DNA of 16,094 nt from CAMBDR01 sp046597185 (lineage in GTDB: Bacteria > Pseudomonadota > Gammaproteobacteria > Burkholderiales > Burkholderiaceae_D). A model generated the notes under the pieces. That model searched no databases and was not told where the DNA came from. It was given only the letters and a program-made list of their open reading frames with translations. The DNA lies in assembly GCA_046597185.1 (NCBI GenBank), contig JBKJLF010000472.1, positions 1-16,094 of the forward strand, in the 5' to 3' direction. Shown here in pieces: positions 1 to 6,864 of the stretch (position 1 is its first letter; each line of letters begins with the position of its first letter). The position numbers were made by a program, and so were the translations under genes.

Positions 1-2
1 GT

Positions 3-1445
3 GACTGGGTACCGGAAACGCCAAGCGGACTGGTGGCGACGTTACGACATTATCAGGAAGAGGGCTACCAGTGGTTGGCAAGATTAAGTCGTTGGGGTGT
101 CGGCGGCATTTTGGCTGATGATATGGGGCTGGGTAAAACCATTCAAACCTTGACCCATATTTTGATTGAAAAAGAAGCCGGGCGTCTGACTGCGCCAGCC
201 TTGGTAGTCGCGCCGACCAGCCTGATGGATAACTGGCAAAGCGAAGCTGCGCGGTTTGCGCCGAGCTTAAAAGTCTTGTTATTGCAAGGGGTGGAGCGGG
301 CGGAGCGCTTTGACCAAATCGAACAATATGATTTGATCTTAACCACTTACGCTTTATTGCCGCGCGACGAAGAAAAATTGTTGCCACATGCCTTCCATCT
401 GTTGATTTTGGATGAATCGCACTATATCAAAAACAATCGTTCCAAAGCGACGCAAACGGTAGGCGTGTTAAATGCGCGGCATCGCTTGTGCTTGACGGGA
501 ACACCGTTGGAAAACCATTTGGGCGAACTCTGGTCGCAATTTCATTTCTTGCTGCCGGGTTTGTTGGGCGATGAAAAAACCTTCAACAATGAATTCCGCA
601 ATCCGATTGAAAAAATGGGCGATGAGGTGCGCCGCAGTTTGTTGGGGCGTCGCATCAAACCGTTTTTACTGCGTCGTACCAAGGACAAAGTGGCCAAAGA
701 ATTGCCGCCCAAAACCGAAATGGTACGCCATGTGGAGTTGGCCGGGCCGCAGCGTGATTTGTATGAAACCGTGCGCTTGGCGATGGATAAAAAAGTGCGG
801 GACGAAATCGCCAAAAAAGGCGTGGCGCGCAGCCAGATTGTGATTTTGGAAGCGCTGTTAAAACTGCGTCAGGTTTGTTGCGACCCGCGTCTGGTAAAAA
901 CCGTCACCGTGCGCAAAGCCAACCCGCCTTCGGCCAAGTTGATGGAATTGATGACGATGGTGGAAGAATTGCTGGCCGAGGGGCGCAAGATTTTAATCTT
1001 CTCGCAATTTACCAGCATGTTGGCCTTGATCGAAGCGGAACTGGAAGAGCGCAGCATTGGTTATGCTTTGCTGACCGGGGATACCAAAGACCGGGCGGCG
1101 CAGGTAACGGCCTTCCAGCAGGGGGCGGTGCCGGTGTTTTTGATCAGTTTGAAAGCGGGCGGGGTAGGGTTGAATTTGACTGCGGCTGATACCGTGATCC
1201 ACTACGACCCGTGGTGGAACCCGGCGGCGGAAAACCAGGCGACGGATCGGGCCTGGCGGATTGGTCAGGACAAACCGGTGTTTGTGTATAAGCTCATTGC
1301 CAAGGGTACGCTGGAAGAAAAAATTCAGGCCTTGCAGCAGCGCAAATCGGAATTGGCGAATTCGATGTTAAACGACGGGGATGTGCAAAATATGCGGGTT
1401 ACACAAGAAGACTTGCAGGCGATTTTTGCGCCGATGGAAGATTGA
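3..1445 (+). CDS. SNF2-family DEAD/DEAH-type helicase, C-terminal part (5' end outside window)
   Basis: The frame is open from base 3 and the start lies upstream, so this is a partial gene. It encodes the two-lobe ATPase core of an SNF2/Rad54-like (superfamily 2) DNA translocase. Visible motifs are motif I DDMGLGKT (bases 117-140), motif II DESH in LLILDESHYIKN (bases 411-422; a DExH variant), motif III LTGTPLENHLGELWS, and in lobe 2 the run GGVGLNLTAADTVIHYD leading to motif VI QATDRAWRIGQ (about 1236-1268). The C-terminus EEKIQALQQRKSELANSML is the usual end of bacterial SNF2 proteins. Bacterial relatives often carry an N-terminal SWIM zinc finger or SNF2-associated domain; that part is not in the window. 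These proteins use ATP to move on or remodel protein-DNA complexes, in the cytoplasm. The specific role is unknown here. The in-frame GTG at 33 lies inside the conserved LRHYQEEG region and is not a credible start. Confidence 0.95.
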   Translation, partial: DWVPETPSGLVATLRHYQEEGYQWLARLSRWGVGGILADDMGLGKTIQTLTHILIEKEAGRLTAPALVVAPTSLMDNWQSEAARFAPSLKVLLLQGVERAERFDQIEQYDLILTTYALLPRDEEKLLPHAFHLLILDESHYIKNNRSKATQTVGVLNARHRLCLTGTPLENHLGELWSQFHFLLPGLLGDEKTFNNEFRNPIEKMGDEVRRSLLGRRIKPFLLRRTKDKVAKELPPKTEMVRHVELAGPQRDLYETVRLAMDKKVRDEIAKKGVARSQIVILEALLKLRQVCCDPRLVKTVTVRKANPPSAKLMELMTMVEELLAEGRKILIFSQFTSMLALIEAELEERSIGYALLTGDTKDRAAQVTAFQQGAVPVFLISLKAGGVGLNLTAADTVIHYDPWWNPAAENQATDRAWRIGQDKPVFVYKLIAKGTLEEKIQALQQRKSELANSMLNDGDVQNMRVTQEDLQAIFAPMED

Positions 1446-1482
1446 GGCGGGGGTAAAACTTTGCAAAATCTGTGGTAATTCA

Positions 1483-1504
1483 GGGGTGGTTCACGAACCG
1501 CCCC
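1483..1504. repeat. REP-like GC-rich hairpin
   Basis: GGGGTGGTTC and GAACCGCCCC form a 10-bp stem with one G-T wobble, separated by AC; in practice the loop is CACG. It lies 38 bp after the helicase stop and is followed by a run of C, not T. Its shape (G-run, GGTTC, GAACC, C-run, CTAC) resembles short intergenic palindromic repeats seen in many proteobacterial genomes. It may also act as a terminator for the helicase gene, although the U-tract is missing. Confidence 0.5.
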
Positions 1505-1520
1505 CCCTACGAGAGATTTC

Positions 1521-1544
1521 AATTATGGCGAATTCGCCACAATT
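1521..1544. repeat. 24-bp near-perfect palindrome centred on GAATTC
   Basis: The core TGGCGAATTCGCCA (1526-1539) is a perfect 14-bp palindrome. It is flanked by AATT on both sides, with one mismatched pair between core and flanks (A at 1525, C at 1540). It is a two-fold symmetric site with no loop, so it looks more like a protein-binding site or part of a palindromic repeat than a terminator. Confidence 0.5.
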
Positions 1545-1718
1545 AAATCGGTCTGCCCGGCATGAAAACACGAAAGCCCACTAACGATTACTCGCTGCGG
1601 GCCTCGGAAGGTGGGCACATGACATGTCATATGCGTTGGGTTAAAAAATATAGGATTTCGGCGCTGGCGTCAATAATTTACTGCATGCAACTCCCCCTAC
1701 TGTCCCACTCAATCCCAC

Positions 1719-2468
1719 TTACACCACTTGCGCCACATGCTGGGCGGCGGCGCGGTAGTCGTCGCGGGTTTCTTGCATGAATTCGGCTTCGGCTTGCAGG
1801 TAGTTCAGCAGGTCGCGGGTTTCTGGTAGCGGGATGTGGTCGGCAAATTGGCGCGCGATTTGGTGCAGCTTGCCGAGCGCTTCCACGCCTGTGCTGAGTG
1901 TGAAGAAGGCGTCATTGGCGAACTTGCCGAGGGCCTGGCACATTTGGCTTTGCTCGGGCGTGAGGTGCGGTTGGTTGGTGATGTCGCCGGGGAGTTGTTG
2001 CATCAGTTTGCCGAACGGGAAGTAATAATGCTTGTCGTATTCGGCTTTGAGGGCTTGTTCGGCGGCGGGGTCGATGTCCGGGCCGGGCATGTGGGGGAAG
2101 CTTGGGTGCAGGTCGATTTCTTGCTGCAAGTGCGGGTGTTGGCGGTAAAAATCAAAGGCCATGCTTTGGTAGATTTCGCCCAGGGTGTGGGTGATGTCGG
2201 CTTCGTGTTTGAGGTGGATGACGATGTTGGCGAGGTTGACGTGTTGCGGTAGCAGTGGCTCCAGCGGGGCCGGGAATAAGGGGCACATGGCGGCCAGGCC
2301 TGCGGCGATGGTTTGGTGGGCGCGACGGGATTGGTAGCAAATGGCTTCGCACAGTTGGGCTTCGTTGTGGGTGAAGCTGGTTGGTGTGGCGGGTAATAGT
2401 TGCAGCAGGCGAAATAGCGCGGTGGTGGGGTTTTCTTGCGGATTGAGGTGGAGGTGTGGCGTTTTCAT
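1719..2468 (-). CDS. Hypothetical protein, 249 aa, downstream of a structured RNA leader
   Basis: I do not recognise the family. I chose the ATG at 2468 (MKTPHLHLNP...) because GGAG lies 9 nt upstream. An in-frame ATG at 2486 lacks an SD and sits inside the putative regulatory site. The protein is soluble-looking, rich in His, Pro, Gln and Ala, and mostly helical by composition, with no signal peptide or membrane segment. A central Asp/His/Pro-rich stretch (HPSFPHMPGPDIDP) is followed by a helical C-terminal half ending in RDDYRAAAQHVAQVV. It is transcribed away from the 2785-3066 gene and preceded by a leader of about 227 nt with a promoter and a C4-like RNA. Genes behind C4 RNAs in phages and satellites are often phage or defence related, so an accessory role is possible; that is inference only. 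Confidence 0.75.
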   Translation of the reverse strand: MKTPHLHLNPQENPTTALFRLLQLLPATPTSFTHNEAQLCEAICYQSRRAHQTIAAGLAAMCPLFPAPLEPLLPQHVNLANIVIHLKHEADITHTLGEIYQSMAFDFYRQHPHLQQEIDLHPSFPHMPGPDIDPAAEQALKAEYDKHYYFPFGKLMQQLPGDITNQPHLTPEQSQMCQALGKFANDAFFTLSTGVEALGKLHQIARQFADHIPLPETRDLLNYLQAEAEFMQETRDDYRAAAQHVAQVV

Positions 2469-2477
2469 GGTTTGGTA

Positions 2478-2522
2478 CTCCAGCATAAAAGGATTGGAAT
2501 ACCCGCTTTCCTGCTGTCAAAC
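2478..2522 (-). promoter_or_regulatory. Putative antisense target around the RBS of the 249-aa gene
   Basis: On the minus strand this segment carries TTGACAG (2521-2515) and ATGCTGG (2486-2480), the latter running into the SD GGAG. Both copy the two pieces of the 5' arm of the upstream RNA (TTGACAG at 2671-2665 and ATGCTGG at 2656-2650), in the same order. The RNA's 3' arm, CCAGCAT then CTGTCAA, can pair with either set. Pairing here would cover the SD and block translation. Confidence 0.5.
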
Positions 2523-2545
2523 AGGGTGGCGGGCACAAGGTAGGG

Positions 2546-2672
2546 TTGACAGACCGGATGCTGGCACCGGTAGGCCCGAAGGCCTCCCCACCCCGGCCCG
2601 CCATGGGCGTGCGTGGTGGAAATCAGCACGCTACCGAGGCAACGGCTGACCAGCATCTACAGGCTGTCAAAC
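2546..2672 (-). ncRNA. C4-like structured antisense RNA / leader element
   Basis: Read on the minus strand, an outer stem TTGACAG/CTGTCAA (2671-2665 with 2552-2546) and an 8-bp stem GATGCTGG/CCAGCATC (2657-2650 with 2564-2557) enclose CGGTAG/CTACCG (2636-2631 with 2573-2568). Inside these lie a two-part hairpin (CCACC/GGTGG, 2619-2615 with 2592-2588; GCCC/GGGC, 2608-2605 with 2599-2596) and GGCC-TTCG-GGCC (2584-2573), a classic cUUCGg tetraloop. The tetraloop is only a UUCG loop on the minus strand, which sets the orientation. The hairpin overlaps the CGGTAG/CTACCG stem by one or two bases. C4 RNAs of phages P1/P7 and P4-like elements repress a downstream gene by pairing at its RBS, and their regions can be read as 'Ash'-like ORFs; a similar pseudo-ORF (GRGGEAFGPTG) is present here. 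The C4 identity is inferred and was not tested with a covariance model. Confidence 0.55.
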
Positions 2673-2701
2673 CTGATCACGTTTTTTTCCGTGAAGTGGT
2701 G

Positions 2702-2730
2702 ATTGTAGCTGATGTGGGGGCGTGGTTCAA
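2702..2730 (-). promoter_or_regulatory. Sigma70-type promoter for the RNA leader and 249-aa gene
   Basis: On the minus strand TTGAAC (2730-2725), a 17-bp spacer and TACAAT (2707-2702) give a near-consensus promoter. Transcription would begin near 2695. The first transcribed bases form a small hairpin, TCACG-GAAAAAAA-CGTGA (2694-2677), directly ahead of the C4-like RNA. Confidence 0.65.
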
Positions 2731-2744
2731 GGTTTGATGGCGGG

Positions 2745-2750
2745 TATAAT
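2745..2750 (+). promoter_or_regulatory. -10 box TATAAT upstream of the small 2785 gene
   Basis: A perfect TATAAT in the context GCGGGTATAATGC lies 35 bp upstream of the ATG at 2785. No good -35 hexamer is visible at 15-18 bp. The expected -35 position (about 2722-2728) overlaps the -35 of the divergent minus-strand promoter, so the two may compete for polymerase. Confidence 0.55.
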
Positions 2751-2784
2751 GCAATGCATTGGGGGCTTGCTGCGGGGTAAATGT

Positions 2785-3066
2785 ATGGATAGGGCAGAAA
2801 TTATAGCGCAATTGCAGAAATTGCCCGCTGAAGCAGCGGCAGCCTGTGCATTGAGGGTGGGATTGCGAGTGTTGCCATGGCTGGCGTTATCAAAAGACAA
2901 ACAGGCATTAGCACGTTGGAAGGAAGAAGACCGCGCAAAACATTTGCTTGGCGTGCTACTGGCTTATGATGTGGCTTTAATGGTTGTTTGGGATAGGAAA
3001 GCTACCGGGGTGCATGAAGCCGCACAAGCAAGGCTAGCCGCAGCCTACGATGACGCTGCAACTTAG
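2785..3066 (+). CDS. Small helical hypothetical protein, 93 aa
   Basis: I chose the ATG at 2785 (MDRAEIIAQLQKLP) because a purine-rich GCGGGG lies about 8 nt upstream and TATAAT at 2745-2750 fits its promoter. In-frame codons further upstream would extend into the promoter. The protein is almost wholly alpha-helical by composition: an Ala-rich segment AAAACALRVGLRVLPWLA, a charged linker DKQALARWKEEDRAKH, then LLGVLLAYDVALMVVWDRKA. I do not recognise the family with certainty. The pattern 'ALRVLP...W...DRAKHLL' recalls small domains near bacterial Roc-COR or STAND proteins, but that is a weak memory. The next gene in the same direction is a Roc-COR remnant 104 bp away, so this gene may once have belonged to that locus. 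It could be a soluble adaptor; the hydrophobic stretches are too short and charged for clear membrane spans. Confidence 0.65.
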   Translation: MDRAEIIAQLQKLPAEAAAACALRVGLRVLPWLALSKDKQALARWKEEDRAKHLLGVLLAYDVALMVVWDRKATGVHEAAQARLAAAYDDAAT

Positions 3067-3170
3067 CGTGAAATAACACAGATTTTGGACGACCAAAAAC
3101 CTCGTGAGCAATATCACGATTCTGTGATTATTTCATAATCCGGGGTGTTGTGGGCGACTCCGCATCATGA

Positions 3171-4507
3171 AAGTTAGTTAGCGCACGCGAAAAAGAAAAA
3201 GCCACTGAGCGAGCCGAATATTGGCTGGAACACGTAAAAAGCTTCGGCAAAGGCGCGCCCGTACTCATCGTCGCCAACAAGGCAGACAAAGAACCCGTGC
3301 GCCTGGACGAAGGCTTGCTACTGGAAAAATACCCCGGCATGATCAAAGGCTTTTTCCAACTCGCCTGCACCGAGGCAAAAGGCACATTCCGCAACCAGTT
3401 TGAACAATTCCGGCAAGCCTTCTGCCAGCAACTGCAAGCCGTAGGCCTGCACCAAGTCCAATTTCAAAAAGCCCATTTTGAAGTACTGCAAAACCTGCGC
3501 CAACGCACGCCGCAACAAGCATTTTTAACGCACCAAGACTATGCCGCCTTGTGCGCGCAGCACCGAGTGGATGCACACGGCGCGCTAGATAGCGCGTGGC
3601 TGCTCGACATTTTGGATAAACTCGGCGTCATCGTCCACTTCCCCGACATCGCCGAAATGGACATTACATCCTCAATCCGCGCTGGCTCACCTATGGCGTG
3701 TACACGGTTATGTATAACGAGCAAGCGCGCATGACGCGCAAACAGGTCACCCAATTATTGGCCGCCAGACCCGTGCAAGACCAAGACGGCAACACGCTCA
3801 GCTACCCACCCGGCAAATGCCACATCATTTTTGAAGCCATGCGCCGCTACAAGCTATGCTATTTTTTGCGCGATGATCAAGACCAACTCATCATCCCCGC
3901 CTTGCTGCCTTCGGACATCAAACAACACGGCTTCGATACCACCAACGCGCTGGTTTTCCATTACCAGTTCGAAAGCTTCCTGCCGCGTCATTTAGTCTCG
4001 GAACTAATCGTTGAATGCCATGAAGAAATCGCCATCATCAACGGGCAAGACATCGTTTGGCAGCACGGCGTATTGCTGCACAACGATACCCACCGCACCC
4101 AGGCGCTAATCCAGGCAGACTACCATTTCCGCCGCCTCAGCATCTGGCTAACCCGCAGCCCCACCACGCCCGACTTTTTGGCCGTACTGCGCGACAGGGT
4201 AGCCAGAATCGTGAAACGAATCGCCATCAAATATGATCAAAACATCCGCCTGCCGCGTACCGCCTTGCTTCTCGACAGCAGCCTACCGAACGATGATGAG
4301 TTGGCCGACTTCGAGCAAGTGATCAGAATGCGTGACAAGGGGCAACCCACCTATTTTCACAAATCCGGCAGCGAATACAGCATCAACAAAATCCTTGGCC
4401 TGTTCGAGCCGCAAGCCAGCCAAGCGGGCAGCGGCAACACCACCATCAACATCAGCAACAGCAGTGTCGGCGATATAACCGCAGCCAAAAACATCAAAGG
4501 CAGATAA
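3171..4507 (+). pseudogene. Roc-COR family GTPase remnant, 5'-truncated and frameshifted
   Basis: The frame opens just after a TGA at 3168 and reads SAREKEKATERAEYWL, then VLIVANKADK, the G4 (NKxD) motif of a Roc (Ras of complex proteins) GTPase domain. A G5-like ACTEAKG and the COR domain follow (DYAALCAQHRVD, LLDILDKLGVIVHFPDIAEMD). At about 3662 the reading frame shifts: the COR sequence continues as YILNPRWLTYGVYTV in the next frame (from 3665) down to IIPALLPSDI and the stop at 4507. Adding one C after GAC at 3660-3662 would restore MDHYILNPRW, so a single-base deletion is the simplest cause. The P-loop (G1), switch motifs and any leucine-rich repeats expected at the N-terminus are absent, with no trace in the preceding 100 bp. 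Intact family members are large signalling GTPases. The C-terminus ends in a Ser/Asn-rich tail, NTTINISNSSVGDI. A sequencing error could explain the frameshift but not the missing N-terminal half. Confidence 0.85.
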
Positions 4508-4544
4508 TTGAATTATTGAAGGCAGTGGCGCAGCCGAACCCGTG

Positions 4545-6116
4545 TCACGCGCCGCCTTCGTGCGCCTCAAATCCCACCACATTACGCGCGTCCCGCGCAA
4601 ACTCCACGCCAATCAAATGAATCGGCACCCCATGCGCCCGATACTTGTCGGCATAGCCCTTATCCAGCAACTGTTGCAAAGCCCGCCCCTTGGGTGCGCT
4701 TTCCACCACCTTGAATTCAAACAACCAGATATGCCCCGGCATCACCACCGCCATGTCAATGCGCCCATGATTGGTCGCATCTTCCACCCGCACATCCAGC
4801 CCACTGGCCACAAAATAGGCGTAAAACACGCTGGCATAATAACCTTCATATTGCGCAATATCGTTTTTTGTAAACCACTGGTGTGGAATGCTGCGGTCCG
4901 GCGATCCGGCAAAAAATGACTGAAACAAAGTGGGCAACAAATCGATTCGCGCAGCTGCCAGATGCTGATATAAATGCCGCTTGTTCGTCACTTCCAGCCC
5001 GGAATCGCCCGTCCATTCGCGCAGCAAACTGCCAAACAGGCTTTGCCGCACTTCGTGATTGGGGATGCGCAAATAGTAATAATCACTGTCGGCGATGGAT
5101 TCTTCGCGCTCAATGGTCAGGTAGCCCGCCTGAAACATCAGCGTAGTTGTGGGGATTTTATCGATATCAAACCTGCCGAGCAATTCGCCGTCCGATTCGG
5201 CTTGCGCCAGCGTGGGTAACCAGGTTTGCCGTTCGGCCAACAGCTTGATCAAGAATGTCGGCGTGCCGGACTCAAACCACCATGGGCGAAAACGGCGATT
5301 AAGCAGCAAGAGCAATAAATCATACGGGTTATACACGGCATCGCCCAACCAGTTGTAGCCGTTATACCAATGACGAATTTGATCGCGGTCAAGGCCTGCC
5401 AGTTCAGGCGCAAATACGGTATCGATATCCGCATCGGTATAGCCGCACAATGCTGAATATTTGGGGGTAAGCGTAATATCGTTCAAATTATTCAAGCCAC
5501 TGAACAGATTGACCTTGCTGAACTTGGATACCCCGGTCATGAACACAAAGCGAATATCGGCATCCGCTTGCTTGATGGCGCTGTACAGGTTTTTCAGTCC
5601 CTCCCGCATAACCAGCGCTACGGGGCTATCGGTAATATTGTCGAGAATCGGTTTATCGTATTCATCAATGAGCACCACTACCCGTTCGCCATATTTTTGG
5701 TGAGCCAAGCTCAGTAACTGGGCAAACTGCCCCGAGATGCTGGTATGGGTGCAGCTCACGCCCAAGCGGGTTTGGTTGTCAATCAACAATTCACGGATTT
5801 TTTCATCCAATGTGGCTTCAGAATGCAGCACGCCACCACTGAAACTGATGGACACCACCGGAAAGCGGCGCGACCAATCCCATTTGTCTTCGGCGTAAAG
5901 ACCCGCAAACAATTCTTTACGGCCTTCAAACAGGCTGCGCAAGGTATCTACGAACAGGCTTTTGCCAAAACGACGGGGGCGCGAAAGGAAATAATATTCT
6001 CCTTCTTCGATCAGTTGCAGTGCAAAGCCGGTTTTATCGACGTAATAATGGCCACCTTCGATGATTTTAGTGAAGGTTTCAATGCCAACAGGTAATTTTT
6101 TGCGTTTCGTGCTCAT
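4545..6116 (-). CDS. AAA-ATPase-like protein with C-terminal PD-(D/E)XK nuclease domain
   Basis: About 523 aa from the ATG at 6116 (MSTKRKKLPVGIETF), the start that fits the usual family N-terminus; no clear SD precedes it or the alternative starts upstream. Residues 9-28 (PVGIETF...YYVDKT) are the family's N-terminal signature. The Walker A-like loop is RPRRFGKS (46-53) and Walker B is VVVLIDEYD (146-154). The C-terminal domain carries GRIDMAVV (Asp about 454) and WLFEFKV (Glu about 467, Lys about 469), the catalytic D...ExK of the PD-(D/E)XK nuclease fold. This matches the AAA-ATPase_like plus PDDEXK_9 architecture (formerly DUF1703), common in several copies in environmental proteobacteria and Bacteroidetes. 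Its substrate is not known; a mobile-element or defence link has been suggested only by context. It converges with the Roc-COR remnant and is 37 bp from its stop. Confidence 0.9.
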   Translation of the reverse strand: MSTKRKKLPVGIETFTKIIEGGHYYVDKTGFALQLIEEGEYYFLSRPRRFGKSLFVDTLRSLFEGRKELFAGLYAEDKWDWSRRFPVVSISFSGGVLHSEATLDEKIRELLIDNQTRLGVSCTHTSISGQFAQLLSLAHQKYGERVVVLIDEYDKPILDNITDSPVALVMREGLKNLYSAIKQADADIRFVFMTGVSKFSKVNLFSGLNNLNDITLTPKYSALCGYTDADIDTVFAPELAGLDRDQIRHWYNGYNWLGDAVYNPYDLLLLLLNRRFRPWWFESGTPTFLIKLLAERQTWLPTLAQAESDGELLGRFDIDKIPTTTLMFQAGYLTIEREESIADSDYYYLRIPNHEVRQSLFGSLLREWTGDSGLEVTNKRHLYQHLAAARIDLLPTLFQSFFAGSPDRSIPHQWFTKNDIAQYEGYYASVFYAYFVASGLDVRVEDATNHGRIDMAVVMPGHIWLFEFKVVESAPKGRALQQLLDKGYADKYRAHGVPIHLIGVEFARDARNVVGFEAHEGGA

Positions 6117-6240
6117 CGGCAAACCAAATTCTGTGAGTGCAACATGCGGTTCAAGGCACATCGGAACGTGTGCCAACGCTGCTATTGTAGTCCAGTTTCC
6201 GAATGGGTAAAAGTCAAACGGTGATGACGCCCCACCGATC

Positions 6241-6864
6241 TTAGACAGCCACCTCAGCCACCTCAGCCACCTCAGCCACCTTACGCCAAACCAACAAGCG
6301 ATTATTAGCCGGCATCGCCAGATCTTGCTCCAACTTCAATGAAGCCTGACGCGCCAAGGCATCCACCGCAGCAAAATCACGAATCCCCATATGCGCGGCA
6401 AATTCACGCAAAGACGCATCAAAGCGCGCATTACTCTCACTGGTAAACTTGCCATCGTAATTAAACGGCCCATACACCACCAACAAGCCGCCCACAGGCA
6501 ACAAATTGCCGACACCATGAAACATCAATTCCACTTCATCCCACGCCATAATATGGCAGGTATTGGCGCTAAAGACGGCATCAAAATCCGCTTTGGGCCA
6601 GGTCGTTACCGCCATATCCAAAACCAGGGGCGGTAATAGATTGGAACAGGGCAAATCCTTCATCCAGGCCAAAATGCTGGCGTGATTATGCGCCAAATCG
6701 CTGGTTTGCCATTCCAGATGCAACAAATGCGGGGCAAAAAAAACCGCGTGCTGCCCGGTTCCACTGCCAATTTCCAATACCCGCTTGGCGTCAGACAAAA
6801 TCTCACGCAACACCTGTAAAATAGGCTCTCGGTTACGTTCGCAAGCGGCAGAGTATTGCTTCAT
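6241..6864 (-). CDS. DUF938 family SAM-dependent methyltransferase-like protein
   Basis: 207 aa. Class I methyltransferase fold: motif I VLEIGSGTGQHA (residues 29-40) binds SAM, QTSD (53-56) is the acidic end of strand 2, and SANTCHIMAW (99-108) plus YGPFNYDGKFTS (131-142) are DUF938 hallmarks (the UPF0585/C16orf13 family). The protein opens with YSAACERNREPIL, also typical. Its methyl acceptor is unknown. The normal family end LVWRK is extended by VAEVAEVAEVAV, encoded by a 9-bp tandem repeat (6246-6281). The ATG at 6864 has only a weak GGA upstream. The gene diverges from the DUF3025 gene across a 104-bp gap and lies 124 bp from the start of the AAA-ATPase gene, in the same direction. Confidence 0.93.
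   Translation of the reverse strand: MKQYSAACERNREPILQVLREILSDAKRVLEIGSGTGQHAVFFAPHLLHLEWQTSDLAHNHASILAWMKDLPCSNLLPPLVLDMAVTTWPKADFDAVFSANTCHIMAWDEVELMFHGVGNLLPVGGLLVVYGPFNYDGKFTSESNARFDASLREFAAHMGIRDFAAVDALARQASLKLEQDLAMPANNRLLVWRKVAEVAEVAEVAV
6246..6281 (-). repeat. 9-bp tandem repeat, 4 copies, in the DUF938 C-terminus
   Basis: Four exact copies of CAGCCACCT (plus-strand reading) directly before the stop codon. They encode repeated Val-Ala-Glu. Because the unit is a multiple of three, gain or loss of units keeps the frame. This is a candidate variable-number repeat. Confidence 0.9.

Larger units (their letters stand above)
1446..1718. other. Non-coding spacer between the helicase gene and the converging 249-aa gene
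   Basis: I see no convincing gene here. The stretch holds a GC-rich hairpin (1483-1504), a palindrome (1521-1544) and a smaller perfect palindrome ATGACATGTCAT at 1619-1630. Short open frames are present, but none has both a good RBS and a protein-like composition. The two flanking genes converge on this spacer, so transcription termination of both is expected within it. Confidence 0.6.

Noticed and set aside
875..1189. Plus-strand ORF inside the helicase gene
   Set aside because: It is out of frame within a fully conserved SNF2 region, with low-complexity Gly/Asp/Arg content; a shadow ORF.
1562..1780. 72-aa plus-strand ORF in the spacer
   Set aside because: No SD, no protein-like pattern, and it runs into the converging gene.
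2546..2551. TTGACA as a plus-strand -35 box
   Set aside because: No acceptable -10 follows at 15-19 bp, and the same bases are part of the outer RNA stem.
2152..2604. Open frame on the minus strand beginning MAGRGGEAFGPTG, Ash-like
   Set aside because: It overlaps the 249-aa gene in another frame, and its recognisable part is explained by the RNA hairpin with the UUCG loop. I treat it as a by-product of the structured RNA.
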